Notes under the pieces: model-generated
Database searches by the model: none
The model's input: the letters and a program-made list of their open reading frames with translations, nothing else
What the model was told of the DNA's origin: nothing
Shown here: in pieces, positions 8,227 through 17,049 of the stretch
How positions within the stretch are numbered: the stretch's first letter is position 1
Layout: each line of letters starts with the position of its first letter
Source of the DNA: Streptomyces sp. L2
GTDB lineage: Bacteria > Actinomycetota > Actinomycetes > Streptomycetales > Streptomycetaceae
Assembly (NCBI RefSeq): GCF_004124325.1
Contig: NZ_QBDT01000001.1
Span: forward strand, 1,736,001-1,800,000
Reading direction: 5' to 3'
Length of the DNA: 64,000 bases
Program-made: the position numbers and the translations under genes

Positions 8227-9003
8227 ATGACCGACGTATCGGTGGCCAAGGACGACATGGCCACGACCGGTGAACTGGTCGTCCTGAAGAGTGTCAACAA
8301 GCACTTCGGCGCGTTGCACGTTCTCCAGGACATCGACCTGACGATCGCCCGCGGCGAGGTCGTCGTGGTCATCGGGCCCTCCGGGTCCGGGAAGTCGACG
8401 CTGTGCCGCACCATCAACCGCCTGGAGACCATCGACTCCGGCACCATCGCCATCGACGGCAAGCCGCTGCCCCAGGAGGGCAAGGCGCTGGCCCGGCTGC
8501 GCGCCGACGTCGGGATGGTCTTCCAGTCCTTCAACCTCTTCGCGCACAAGACCGTGCTCGAGAACGTGATGCTCGGCCAGCTCAAGGTCCGCAAGACGGA
8601 CAAGAAGCAGGCCGAGGAGAAGGCCCGCGCCCTGCTCGACCGGGTCGGCGTGGGCACGCAGGCAGACAAGTACCCCGCGCAGCTGTCCGGCGGCCAGCAG
8701 CAGCGTGTCGCCATCGCCCGGGCGCTGGCCATGGGCCCGAAGGTCATGCTCTTCGACGAGCCGACCTCAGCCCTCGACCCCGAGATGATCAACGAGGTCC
8801 TGGAGGTCATGCAGCAGCTCGCCCGCGAGGGCATGACGATGATCGTCGTCACCCATGAGATGGGTTTCGCACGTTCGGCTGCAAACCGCGTGGTCTTCAT
8901 GGCGGACGGCCGCATCGTCGAAGAGGCTGCGCCCGACCAGTTCTTCAGCAACCCGCGCAGCGACCGGGCCAAGGACTTCCTGTCGAAGATCCTGCACCAC
9001 TGA
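8227..9003 (+). CDS. gluA: Glutamate ABC transporter ATP-binding protein
   Basis: A 258-residue ATPase of the polar-amino-acid (GlnQ/GluA) family, energising glutamate import. It has Walker [11 protein letters not shown]-loop VFQSFNLF, signature LSGGQQQR, Walker [15 protein letters not shown] and switch His in VVTHEMGF. Start ATG 8227; GAGGAGG lies 16 nt away, which is long, so ATG 8257 (MATTGELVV) is an alternative. First gene of gluABCD; its likely regulator is the divergent gluRK pair. Confidence 0.95.
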   Translation: MTDVSVAKDDMATTGELVVLKSVNKHFGALHVLQDIDLTIARGEVVVVIGPSGSGKSTLCRTINRLETIDSGTIAIDGKPLPQEGKALARLRADVGMVFQSFNLFAHKTVLENVMLGQLKVRKTDKKQAEEKARALLDRVGVGTQADKYPAQLSGGQQQRVAIARALAMGPKVMLFDEPTSALDPEMINEVLEVMQQLAREGMTMIVVTHEMGFARSAANRVVFMADGRIVEEAAPDQFFSNPRSDRAKDFLSKILHH

Positions 9004-9135
9004 GGCGTACCAGTTCCGCGCCACTGAGGCGGCACCGGTCCCTCATCCCTGAGGCGCACCGGTCCCGCGCCTCCGGAGGACCTGGTTCACGGTCCCCACA
9101 GCCTCCGTTTCTTCACCACGCAAAGGAATGTTCAG

Positions 9136-9969
9136 ATGAAGCTCCGCAAGGTCACCGCCGCCTCGGCCGCCGTGCTCGCCCTGACCGTCGGCGCCACCGC
9201 GTGCGGTGGCGGCAACTCGGACAGCGGTTCGAGCGGCGGCAAGAAGATCAAGATCGGTATCAAGTTCGACCAGCCGGGTCTCGGCCTGAAGCAGCCCGAC
9301 GGGTCCTACGCCGGCTTCGACGTGGACGTGGCCACGTACGTCGCCAAGCAGCTCGGCTACACGCCGGACCAGATCCAGTTCGTGGAGACCCAGAGCGCCG
9401 ACCGCGAGAACGCGCTCCAGCGGGGCGACGTGAAGTTCATCGCCGCCACCTACTCGATCACGCCCGAGCGCCAGCAGAAGGTGGACTTCGCCGGCCCGTA
9501 CCTCCTGGCCCACCAGGACCTGCTGGTCAAGAAGGACTCGAAGATCAGCAAGGGCACGGACCTCAACGGCAAGAACCTCTGCTCCGTGACCGGTTCGACC
9601 TCCGCGCAGAACGTCCAGAAGACGATCGCCCCGAAGGCCAACCTGAAGCAGAACAGCACCTACTCGGAGTGCATCGCGAGCCTCCAGAGCGGCGCGGTGG
9701 ACGCGGTCACCACCGACGACTCGATCCTCGCGGGCTACGCGTCGCAGGCCAAGTACAAGGGCCAGTTCAAGCTCGCCGGCCTGAAGCTCAGCAACGAGAA
9801 CTACGGCATCGGCGTCAAGAAGGGCGACAAGGCGCTGGTCGACAAGATCAACAAGGCGCTGGAGAAGATGGTCAGCGACGGCTCGTGGCAGAAGGCGGTC
9901 GACAAGAACTTCGGCCCGGCCGACTACAAGAACGAGAAGGCGCCGCAGATCGGCAACATCGTCAAGTAA
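9136..9969 (+). CDS. gluB: Glutamate-binding lipoprotein
   Basis: A 277-residue extracellular substrate-binding protein of the SBP_bac_3 family. A signal peptide ends in the lipobox VGATAC (Cys about residue 23), followed by a Gly/Ser/Asn spacer. Mature domain motifs include FDVDVATYVAKQLGY, VKFIAATYSITPERQQKVDFAGPYL and VDAVTTDDSILAGYA. It delivers glutamate to GluCD. AAAGGA precedes the ATG. Two strong hairpins separate it from gluC, so gluB mRNA may be more abundant than the permease message, as is common for binding proteins. Confidence 0.95.
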   Translation: MKLRKVTAASAAVLALTVGATACGGGNSDSGSSGGKKIKIGIKFDQPGLGLKQPDGSYAGFDVDVATYVAKQLGYTPDQIQFVETQSADRENALQRGDVKFIAATYSITPERQQKVDFAGPYLLAHQDLLVKKDSKISKGTDLNGKNLCSVTGSTSAQNVQKTIAPKANLKQNSTYSECIASLQSGAVDAVTTDDSILAGYASQAKYKGQFKLAGLKLSNENYGIGVKKGDKALVDKINKALEKMVSDGSWQKAVDKNFGPADYKNEKAPQIGNIVK

Positions 9970-9978
9970 CGCGGAACT

Positions 9979-10052
9979 CCGCCGGCGCTCACTCCGGCGG
10001 GTGACGCAGGGCCACCGAGGCGCGCCGCCAGCCGCTTTCCCGGCGGCGCGCC
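9979..10052 (+). terminator. Tandem intercistronic hairpins between gluB and gluC
   Basis: First stem CCGCCGG (9979-9985) / CCGGCGG (9994-10000). Second stem is a perfect 11-bp GGCGCGCCGCC (10019-10029) / GGCGGCGCGCC (10042-10052). Neither is followed by a T tract. The likely role is partial termination or 3' protection of gluAB mRNA, giving excess GluB over GluCD. Confidence 0.65.
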
Positions 10053-10094
10053 CTGCCCTCCACGTACGCCACACACCCGGAAGCGCGGGAGATC

Positions 10095-10760
10095 GTGTTC
10101 GACTTTCTTCAAGGTTATGACGTCCTGGGGGCGTTCTGGATGACGGTGAAGCTCACCGTCTTCTCCGCGGTCGGCTCCCTGGTCTGGGGCACCCTGCTGG
10201 CCGGGATGCGGGTCAGCCCTGTCCCGCTGATGCGCTGGTTCGGCACCGTCTACGTGAACATCGTCCGCAACATCCCGCTGACGGTCATCATCGTGTTCGC
10301 CTCGCTCGGTCTCGCCGACATCTTCGGGGTGACGCTGGGTGCCTCCGACTTCCAGATCCAGGGCTTCCGACTCGCGATCCTCGGCCTGGCCGGGTACACG
10401 GCCGCCTTCGTCTGCGAGTCGATCCGGGCCGGCATCAACACGGTTCCGGTCGGCCAGGCCGAGGCCGCCCGCGCGATCGGGCTGAACTTCGCCCAGACGC
10501 TGCGTCTGATCGTGCTGCCCCAGGCGTTCCGCGCGGTCATCAGCCCGTTGGCAAACGTGCTGATCGCCCTGACGAAGAACACCACCGTCGCGGCCGCCAT
10601 CGGCGTGGCCGAGGCGGCGGCCCTGATGAAGAAGATGATCGAGAACGAGGCCCAGACGCTGGCCATCGGCGCCGTCTTCGCCTTCGGGTTCGTGGTCCTG
10701 ACCCTGCCCACCGGCCTGCTCCTGGGCTGGCTGAGCAAGCGCATGGCGGTGAAGCGATGA
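10095..10760 (+). CDS. gluC: Glutamate ABC transporter permease
   Basis: A 221-residue inner-membrane permease of the HisM/GlnP type. GTG 10095 is preceded by GGGAGA. Several hydrophobic helices are visible; the first is near FWMTVKLTVFSAVGSLVWG. The EAA loop is GQAEAARAIGLNFAQTLRLIVLPQ, which docks on the ATPase. It overlaps gluD by 4 bp (ATGA), indicating translational coupling of the two permease subunits. Confidence 0.94.
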   Translation: MFDFLQGYDVLGAFWMTVKLTVFSAVGSLVWGTLLAGMRVSPVPLMRWFGTVYVNIVRNIPLTVIIVFASLGLADIFGVTLGASDFQIQGFRLAILGLAGYTAAFVCESIRAGINTVPVGQAEAARAIGLNFAQTLRLIVLPQAFRAVISPLANVLIALTKNTTVAAAIGVAEAAALMKKMIENEAQTLAIGAVFAFGFVVLTLPTGLLLGWLSKRMAVKR

Positions 10761-11665
10761 CGTCCGTCCTCTACGACACTCCGGGGCCCCGCGCCAAGCG
10801 GCGCAACGCGCTCCTGTCCGTCGTCTTCCTGGTCCTGCTCGCCGCCCTGGTGTGGTGGATCTGGTCCGTGCTCGACGACAAGAACCAGCTGCAGTGGTCC
10901 CTGTGGCAGCCGTTCACGACGTCCCAGGCCTGGACGACCTACCTGCTGCCCGGCCTCGCCAACACCCTGAAGGCGGCCGCGCTGGCCATGGTCATCGCGC
11001 TTCCGCTGGGCGCGGTCTTCGGCATCGCACGCCTGTCCGACCACCGCTCTGTGCGCGTGGTGGCCGGTGTGGTCGTCGAGTTCTTCCGCTCCATCCCCGT
11101 GCTGCTGCTGATGCTGTTCGCCAACGAGCTGTACAGCCGCTACACGCAGGTCACCAGCGACAACCGGCCCATGTACGCGGTGATCACCGGCCTCGTGCTC
11201 TACAACGCCTCGGTGCTCGCCGAGGTCGTCCGGGCGGGCATCCTGGCCCTGCCGAAGGGACAGAGCGAGGCGGCGTACGCGATCGGCCTGCGCAAGGGCC
11301 AGACGATGTCCAGCATCCTGCTCCCGCAGGCGGTCACCGCCATGCTGCCGGCCATCGTCAGCCAGCTCGTCGTCATCGTGAAGGACACCGCGCTGGGTGG
11401 TGTGATGATCGGCTACGCCGAACTGCTGAGCGAGCGCGGCACCCTGGCCGCCAACTACGCCAACGTCTTCGCCAGCTTCGTCGTCGTGGCGGCCGTCTAC
11501 GTCGTCCTCAACTTCGCCCTGACGTCCTTCGCCGGCTGGCTGGAGGGCCGGCTGCGGCGCAGCAAGCGCAGCACGGGTGCGGTGCTGGGCGCGGAGGACA
11601 TGGAGGAGATGAACCCGGCGGGGGTGGGCGGCACCGCCGGTACAGGAGCGGGCGGCACGATCTGA
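10757..11665 (+). CDS. gluD: Glutamate ABC transporter permease
   Basis: A 302-residue partner permease of GluC. A basic N-terminus (PRAKRRNALL) precedes TM1. The EAA loop is GQSEAAYAIGLRKGQTMSSILLPQ. The C-terminal tail is cytoplasmic and Gly-rich. It shares ATGA with the gluC stop. It is the last gene of the operon, followed within 30 bp by a perfect 16-bp terminator hairpin. Confidence 0.94.
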   Translation: MTSVLYDTPGPRAKRRNALLSVVFLVLLAALVWWIWSVLDDKNQLQWSLWQPFTTSQAWTTYLLPGLANTLKAAALAMVIALPLGAVFGIARLSDHRSVRVVAGVVVEFFRSIPVLLLMLFANELYSRYTQVTSDNRPMYAVITGLVLYNASVLAEVVRAGILALPKGQSEAAYAIGLRKGQTMSSILLPQAVTAMLPAIVSQLVVIVKDTALGGVMIGYAELLSERGTLAANYANVFASFVVVAAVYVVLNFALTSFAGWLEGRLRRSKRSTGAVLGAEDMEEMNPAGVGGTAGTGAGGTI

Positions 11666-11690
11666 CAATCGGTCAATTCGATCGCACGGC

Positions 11691-11728
11691 GACCCGAGGC
11701 AGTGGCATGATCGCCACTGCCTCGGGTC
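11691..11728 (+). terminator. Strong terminator of gluABCD
   Basis: Perfect 16-bp stem GACCCGAGGCAGTGGC (11691-11706) with a 6-nt loop ATGATC and its exact complement (11713-11728). It lies 26 nt after the gluD stop and is followed by ACTTGACG. Confidence 0.85.
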
Positions 11729-11843
11729 ACTTGACGCAAACTCCGCCAATGGGTTGCATACGTTGTGTGATCGTGCACCCCGCTTCACCTTCCTGTTCGT
11801 CTGCGTCCGTCAGGGCACCGCTGCGGACAGGGGGCGCCGCGCC

Positions 11844-13445
11844 GTGGACCCGGTGATCATCGTCGGAGCGGGGCCCGTCGGGCTCACTCTCGCCCTGGCC
11901 CTGGCCCGCCAGGAGGTGCCTTCGGTCGTCCTCGACGAAGGGTCCGGCAAGGACGAGCCGCGCCCCGCGCGCACCGTCGTGCTGCGCGAGGAGACGGCCG
12001 CCCTGCTGGAGCGGCTGACCGGGGCGGCACTGGGCGAGCAGGGCGCGCGTTGGGCCGGATGGCGGTCGTTGCGGCGCAGACAGGTGATGAACGAGGTCAC
12101 TTTCGACGCGGCCGATCCCGCCCCGCTGCACATCGCCCAGCACTTCCTCACCGACGCCCTGCGCGCGGCCGTCGTCGGCGAGCCACTGGTCGAGGTCGCC
12201 GTGGACAGCCGGCTGGACGCGATCGAGCAGGAACGGTCCGGCGTCAGCGCTCACACCAAGGGCCCGAAAGGCACCTGGTGGCGCGGGGGTTACCTGGTGG
12301 GCTGCGACGGCCCCCGCTCCACCGTGCGCAAACTCCAGGACATCCGCTTCCCGGGCCGTACGGCGGTGGAGCGGCACGCGGTCGCCACGCTCCGCGCGGA
12401 ACTTCCGTGGGAGGGTCGCGCGTTGCTCCATCGGATGCCGCCGTGGCGGTCGTCCGGCCCGTCGTCCGGTGAGGTGACCGCCCACCCGCTCCCGGACGGA
12501 GTCTGGCGCCTGGACTGGCTGCTGCCGCCGGGGAAGGACCTCGTCACGCCCGAGACGCTGGTGGCCCGGATCCGCGAGACCCTCGCGGGCTGGACGGACG
12601 GCCCGACACCGGCGTACGACCTCCTCGACACCGGAGTCCACACGGTGCACCACCGGCTGGCCCGCCGGTGGCGCGTGGGCCGGGTGTTCCTCGCCGGGGA
12701 CGCCGCCCACCTGCTGGGCGCGCTCGGCACGCAGGGGCTCGACGAAGGCCTGCGCGACGCCGACAACCTGGCCTGGAAGCTGGCCCCGGCCTGGCACCAC
12801 GGCCCGCACGAGGCGCTGCTCGACAGCTACCAGGCCGAGCGGCGTGGGGTCGTCGCGGCCCGGTTGCGCGCCGCCGACCAGGTGCTGCCGCTGCTGCGTG
12901 GCGGTGGCGGGCTGCGCCACTACGTTCCGGGCGCGGCGCGCGGGCACGACGCACTGCTCACAGATGGTCACTTGGGGCGCGGCGCCCTCGGTGCGCCGGG
13001 GGCGTACGCCGGCTCTCCGCTCGCACCCCGGCAGTTGGAGGGGGAGATCGCCGTCGAGACGCCGCCCGGTTCTCAGGTCACGGATGTGCGGGTGACGGCG
13101 GAGGACGGAACCTTCGTACGGCTGCGCGACCGACTCGGACGCGGCGCCCTGCTGGTCGTACTGATCGCGCCGGGCACCGGCGTGTGGGCGCGCAAGCACT
13201 GGGTGTCCGCGGGGGTCATGCCCCGTCTCGCGGCGGCGGTGACCGCGCTGCCGCACCCCGCCGAACTGCTGGTGGCCGAGGAGTACCCGGGGGCGCCGGC
13301 GCACAGCGTGCTGCTCGTACGGCCCGACGGTCACCTGGTCACCGCGTTCGGCGGTGTCCGCCCGGCCGACCTGTACGCGGCGGCGGAGGCGACGCTGGGC
13401 GGCACGGTGAAGGAACAGGCACGGGCGGGCGCCGGCGCACGCTGA
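11844..13445 (+). CDS. FAD-dependent monooxygenase (PHBH/aromatic hydroxylase family)
   Basis: About 533 residues from GTG 11844, chosen because AGGGGG (11829-11834) sits 9 nt upstream and the Rossmann motif begins at once (VIIVGAGPVGLTLALALA). It has a DG motif (GCDGPRSTVRKL, about residue 152) and an FAD ribityl-binding GD motif (FLAGDAAHLLGALGTQGLDEGL, about residue 282). The C-terminal part of about 120 residues (LLVVLIAPGTGVWARKHW onwards) has the thioredoxin-like fold seen in phenol-hydroxylase types. It hydroxylates an unknown aromatic substrate using NAD(P)H and O2. It appears monocistronic, between the glu terminator and the cysteine leader. Confidence 0.87.
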   Translation: MDPVIIVGAGPVGLTLALALARQEVPSVVLDEGSGKDEPRPARTVVLREETAALLERLTGAALGEQGARWAGWRSLRRRQVMNEVTFDAADPAPLHIAQHFLTDALRAAVVGEPLVEVAVDSRLDAIEQERSGVSAHTKGPKGTWWRGGYLVGCDGPRSTVRKLQDIRFPGRTAVERHAVATLRAELPWEGRALLHRMPPWRSSGPSSGEVTAHPLPDGVWRLDWLLPPGKDLVTPETLVARIRETLAGWTDGPTPAYDLLDTGVHTVHHRLARRWRVGRVFLAGDAAHLLGALGTQGLDEGLRDADNLAWKLAPAWHHGPHEALLDSYQAERRGVVAARLRAADQVLPLLRGGGGLRHYVPGAARGHDALLTDGHLGRGALGAPGAYAGSPLAPRQLEGEIAVETPPGSQVTDVRVTAEDGTFVRLRDRLGRGALLVVLIAPGTGVWARKHWVSAGVMPRLAAAVTALPHPAELLVAEEYPGAPAHSVLLVRPDGHLVTAFGGVRPADLYAAAEATLGGTVKEQARAGAGAR

Positions 13446-13484
13446 GCGCCGGCCGCCGTCCGCCGGGTGGCGGGTGGCGGTGAG

Positions 13485-13513
13485 TTGACCGGGGTGCGGC
13501 GGCATGCTGTACT
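13485..13513 (+). promoter_or_regulatory. Candidate promoter of the cysteine leader / cysteine dioxygenase unit
   Basis: TTGACC (13485-13490), 17-bp spacer, TGTACT (13508-13513). The expected start of transcription falls at about 13520, so the leader peptide beginning at 13521 would be translated from a leaderless mRNA. Confidence 0.5.
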
Positions 13514-13520
13514 CCGGGCC

Positions 13521-13607
13521 ATGACCGACACCCGCGTACGCCTGTGGCGACGGGTCCACATGGACCTCGTCCGCTACGCGGGCTGTGTGTGTCGCCCGTC
13601 CTGCTGA
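13521..13607 (+). CDS. Cysteine-rich leader peptide (putative attenuator)
   Basis: A 28-codon reading frame, MTDTRVRLWRRVHMDLVRY then AGCVCRPSC and stop. It has the actinobacterial sulfur-gene leader signature: basic region, V(H)xDLVR, then clustered Cys codons TGT-GTG-TGT and a final TGC before TGA. Such small frames precede cysteine and sulfate genes and are thought to sense Cys-tRNA by ribosome stalling. Here it precedes cysteine dioxygenase. No Shine-Dalgarno is present, and the predicted transcript starts at or next to the ATG. Confidence 0.75.
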   Translation: MTDTRVRLWRRVHMDLVRYAGCVCRPSC

Positions 13608-13649
13608 ACTCGCGTCCCCTTTTTCTCCGGGTTCTCTCCGGGTCTTCCC

Positions 13650-13677
13650 GGGCGCCGTCGAGCGCCGTCGAGCGCCC
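13650..13677 (+). promoter_or_regulatory. Possible attenuator hairpin in the leader region
   Basis: GGGCGC (13650-13655) pairs with GCGCCC (13672-13677). Between them GCGCCGTCGA-like units repeat, allowing alternative pairings. It lies 43 nt after the leader stop and before the cysteine dioxygenase start. No folding energy was computed. Confidence 0.35.
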
Positions 13678-13705
13678 GTCGGCGAACGTTCTCAGGGCGG
13701 TACAC

Positions 13706-14377
13706 GTGTCTGTCTCACCTTCCGCATCCCCTTCTTCCACCGTTCCGGTCTCCGGCGCTTCGGCTTCCGCCGGTCCGGGTTCCGCCGGTCCGGCTTTCGG
13801 CGCTTCGGTCTCCGGCGCTTCGGTCTCCGGCGCTTCGGTCTCCGGCGCTTCGGTCTCCGGCGCTTCGGCTTCTGCCACCGGTCCGGCGCCGACCCAGGCG
13901 GACCTTCTCGACTTCGTGCGGCGTGCGGCCGCCGACGCGGAGCTGATCGCCTCCCTCCCGCTCGATCCCGAGGGCCGTACCTGGGTGCGGCTCGCGGGGC
14001 CCGGTGGGAGCGAGGCGTGGCTGATCGGCTGGCCTCCCGGCACGGGCACCGGCTGGCACGACCATGCCGAGTCCGTCGGAGCCTTCCTCACCGCGTCGGG
14101 CGAACTCACGGAGAACGCGCTGGCCGCACGGCTGCCCACGGACGGCTGGACCACTCTGGAACTCGCCCAGGACGTGGACCGCGAACGCCGGCTGACCGCC
14201 GGGCAGGGCCGCTCCTTCGGCCGCGACCATGTGCACGAGGTGCTCAACGAGTCCCCGGACCGACACGCGATCTCCGTGCACGCCTACTACCCGCCTCTGC
14301 CGCGGATCCGCCGATACAGTCGCAGCGGCCAGGTGCTGCGCCTGGAGCAGGTCGAACGCCCGGAGGACTGGCAGTGA
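13706..14377 (+). CDS. Cysteine dioxygenase family protein
   Basis: About 223 residues from GTG 13706, preceded by CAGGGCGG. The first 60 residues are low-complexity Ser/Ala/Gly/Val, including five GASVS-type repeats. The cupin core follows: WHDHAESVGAFLTASGELTE supplies two iron-binding histidines (about residue 117), and HVHEVLNESPDRHAISVHAYYPPL supplies the third, as in cysteine dioxygenases. The reaction is L-cysteine plus O2 to cysteine sulfinate. GTGA overlap with the rhodanese gene shows coupling. A start further upstream is unlikely because it would run through the leader peptide. Confidence 0.85.
   Translation: MSVSPSASPSSTVPVSGASASAGPGSAGPAFGASVSGASVSGASVSGASVSGASASATGPAPTQADLLDFVRRAAADAELIASLPLDPEGRTWVRLAGPGGSEAWLIGWPPGTGTGWHDHAESVGAFLTASGELTENALAARLPTDGWTTLELAQDVDRERRLTAGQGRSFGRDHVHEVLNESPDRHAISVHAYYPPLPRIRRYSRSGQVLRLEQVERPEDWQ
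13799..13873. repeat. Five 15-bp tandem repeats inside the cysteine dioxygenase gene
   Basis: Unit GGCGCTTCGGTCTCC repeats at 13799, 13814, 13829 and 13844; the fifth copy at 13859 is altered at its end. It encodes (GASVS)4-GASAS in the N-terminal linker. The 15-bp period keeps the frame, so copy-number change alters length only. Confidence 0.9.
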
Positions 14378-14784
14378 GCGGCACGGACGAACAGCCGGTC
14401 GGCATCGACGAGTTGCTGGACCGCGTCCGCGAGGGCTACCGGCGCGTCGAAGCACGACAGGCGCATGAGGCGGCGCGCACCGGTGAGGCGCTGCTGGTCG
14501 ACATCCGGTACGCGGCCCTGCGCGAGCGGGACGGGCTGATCCCGGGCGCCCTCGTCATCGAACGCAACGAGTTGGAGTGGCGGCTCGATCCGCGGGGCAG
14601 TCACCGGCTGCCGCAGGCCACCGGACACGACCTGCGCATCGTGATCATCTGCAATGAGGGCTACGCCTCCAGTCTGGCGGCGGCTTCCCTCCACCAGCTG
14701 GGCCTGCGCCGGGCCACGGACCTGGTGGGTGGCTTCCAGGCGTGGCGCGCCGAGGGCCTGCCGGTGACGCCGGGACACCCGTGA
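14374..14784 (+). CDS. Rhodanese-like sulfurtransferase
   Basis: A 136-residue single-domain rhodanese from GTG 14374, overlapping the cysteine dioxygenase stop by 4 bp. It has CH2A-like LLVDIRY, an active-site loop with Cys in IICNEGYASSLAA (persulfide carrier) and C-terminal DLVGGFQAWRAEGLPV. The loop departs from the classic CRxGxR/T in charge. Pairing with cysteine dioxygenase suggests handling of sulfane sulfur or sulfite produced from cysteine oxidation. The recX gene converges 4 bp away. Confidence 0.88.
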   Translation: MSGTDEQPVGIDELLDRVREGYRRVEARQAHEAARTGEALLVDIRYAALRERDGLIPGALVIERNELEWRLDPRGSHRLPQATGHDLRIVIICNEGYASSLAAASLHQLGLRRATDLVGGFQAWRAEGLPVTPGHP

Positions 14785-14788
14785 GTCC

Positions 14789-15628
14789 TCAGACGTCCTC
14801 GCCCTCCAGGAACTCCGTGTCCTCACCCTCCTCTTCCAGGGCCTGGCGGACCACGCGGAGGGCCATGCCCTCCGGGTAGCCCTTGCGGGCCAGCATGCCG
14901 GCGAGGCGGCGGATGCGCTTGTCGCGGTCGAGGCCGCGGGTGGCGCGCAGCTTGCGGGCGACCAGGTCGCGCGCGGTCTCCTCCTCCTGCTCGGAGTCGA
15001 GCTGTCCGACGGCCTCGTCGATCAGCGCCGAGTCGACGCCCTTGGTGCGCAGCTCCCGGGCGAGGGCGCGCCGGGCCAGGCCCCGGCCGTGGTGCCGGGA
15101 CTCCACCCAGGCGTCCGCGAAGGCGCTGTCGTTGATCAGTCCGACCTCCTCGAACCGGGACAGCACCTCCTCGGCCACATCCTCGGGGATCTCCCGCTTG
15201 CGGAGGGCGTCCGCGAGCTGCTTGCGGGTGCGAGGGGTCCCGGTGAGCAGGCGCAGGCAGATAGCCCGCGCCCGCTCAGCCGGGTCCCCCGAAGACTCCC
15301 CCCGCTCGGCCCTCGACGAGGAGGGGGCGCCTTCGTCCTCTGTGGCCGGCTTTCCGAAGCCGCGCCGCCGCCGGCCGCGCCTGCGGCCGCCCGGGTACTC
15401 GCCGTTCCCGTGCCCGGGTCCGGACTCGCTGTTCCCGTACTCGCCGTGCCCGTACTCGTTGTGCCCGTACTCGCTCAGCCCGTGCCCGCCCTCGTCGGCG
15501 TTGGCGGGACCCGCGAAGCCCGCCGTGTCACCGCCTCCGGTGCCCCTCCCCCGTGGCCCCCGTGTCCCCCATGGGGGGACGCCCGGGGCGGCGTGCTCGT
15601 CCTCGGCCCAGCCGGTTCGTCGCGTCAC
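14789..15628 (-). CDS. recX: Regulatory protein RecX
   Basis: A 279-residue protein from GTG 15628, two bases after the recA stop, so cotranscribed with recA. RecX modulates RecA filaments. The C-terminal 170 residues have three-helix RecX repeats ([70 protein letters not shown]). The first 100 residues are an unusual Gly/Tyr/His/Glu low-complexity tail with [13 protein letters not shown] repeats and an RRRGRRRRG basic patch, longer than in most RecX proteins. Confidence 0.93.
   Translation of the reverse strand: MTRRTGWAEDEHAAPGVPPWGTRGPRGRGTGGGDTAGFAGPANADEGGHGLSEYGHNEYGHGEYGNSESGPGHGNGEYPGGRRRGRRRRGFGKPATEDEGAPSSSRAERGESSGDPAERARAICLRLLTGTPRTRKQLADALRKREIPEDVAEEVLSRFEEVGLINDSAFADAWVESRHHGRGLARRALARELRTKGVDSALIDEAVGQLDSEQEEETARDLVARKLRATRGLDRDKRIRRLAGMLARKGYPEGMALRVVRQALEEEGEDTEFLEGEDV
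15432..15476. repeat. Three degenerate 15-bp tandem repeats in recX
   Basis: Units of TGCCCGTACTCGNNN at 15432, 15447 and 15462 encode the EYGH/EYGN repeats of the RecX N-terminal tail. In frame. Confidence 0.75.
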
Positions 15629-15630
15629 GG

Positions 15631-16755
<1,125 letters not shown>

Positions 16756-16798
16756 GGGTTCCACCCGATTTGCTTGAGTCGATCGCTTCACGTCAAAG

Positions 16799-16821
16799 AC
16801 GCTAACGCCTGCCACTGACAA
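16799..16821 (-). promoter_or_regulatory. RecA-NDp (PafBC-type) promoter of recA
   Basis: On the minus strand: TTGTCAGTGGC (16821-16811), 6 nt, TAGCGT (16804-16799). Exact match to the published RecA-independent damage promoter TTGTCAGTGGC-N6-TAGggT at all upstream positions and nearly all -10 positions. Confidence 0.9.
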
Positions 16822-16918
16822 TGCGCCCCGACGTCGGTCCGGCCTGTGGACAACCTGGTTACTTATCCCCACGAACCGTGCCGAAATGCCCTGCCACGGG
16901 CCTGGCCTGAGCTTCCAT

Positions 16919-16932
16919 GAGAATGGATGTTC
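16919..16932 (-). promoter_or_regulatory. LexA (SOS) box of recA
   Basis: Minus-strand sequence GAACATCCATTCTC is the SOS-box form I recall for Streptomyces recA; it deviates by one base from GAAC-N4-GTTC. A TTGACA -35 (minus strand, 16946-16941) lies just upstream, so LexA would cover the spacer and -10. Confidence 0.75.
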
Positions 16933-17019
16933 GATTTTCGTGTCAAGCGCGCCACGCGGTCCTCCGAAGCCCCTCGCGCACCTGGTGGTGGCAACACCAG
17001 GCCCGGTGCACACTCCCTC

Positions 17020-17039
17020 CTGTCCGGCCGGCCGGACAG
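17020..17039. promoter_or_regulatory. Perfect 20-bp palindrome before the SDR gene
   Basis: CTGTCCGGCC / GGCCGGACAG with no gap, ending 10 nt before ATG 17050. It could be a regulator operator, or in RNA a hairpin that hides the AGG of the ribosome-binding site. A second inverted repeat, CCTGGTG (16981-16987) / CACCAGG (16995-17001), lies just upstream. Confidence 0.6.
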
Positions 17040-17049
17040 GGTGGTCGGC

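Noticed and set aside
13544..13705. Upstream extension of cysteine dioxygenase to about 13544
   Set aside because: It would overlap the leader peptide in another frame, lacks a ribosome-binding site, and has non-protein-like composition before GTG 13706.
16927..17049. Upstream extension of the SDR gene into the recA control region
   Set aside because: It would run through the palindrome and LexA/-35 region; the Rossmann fold starts right after ATG 17050.
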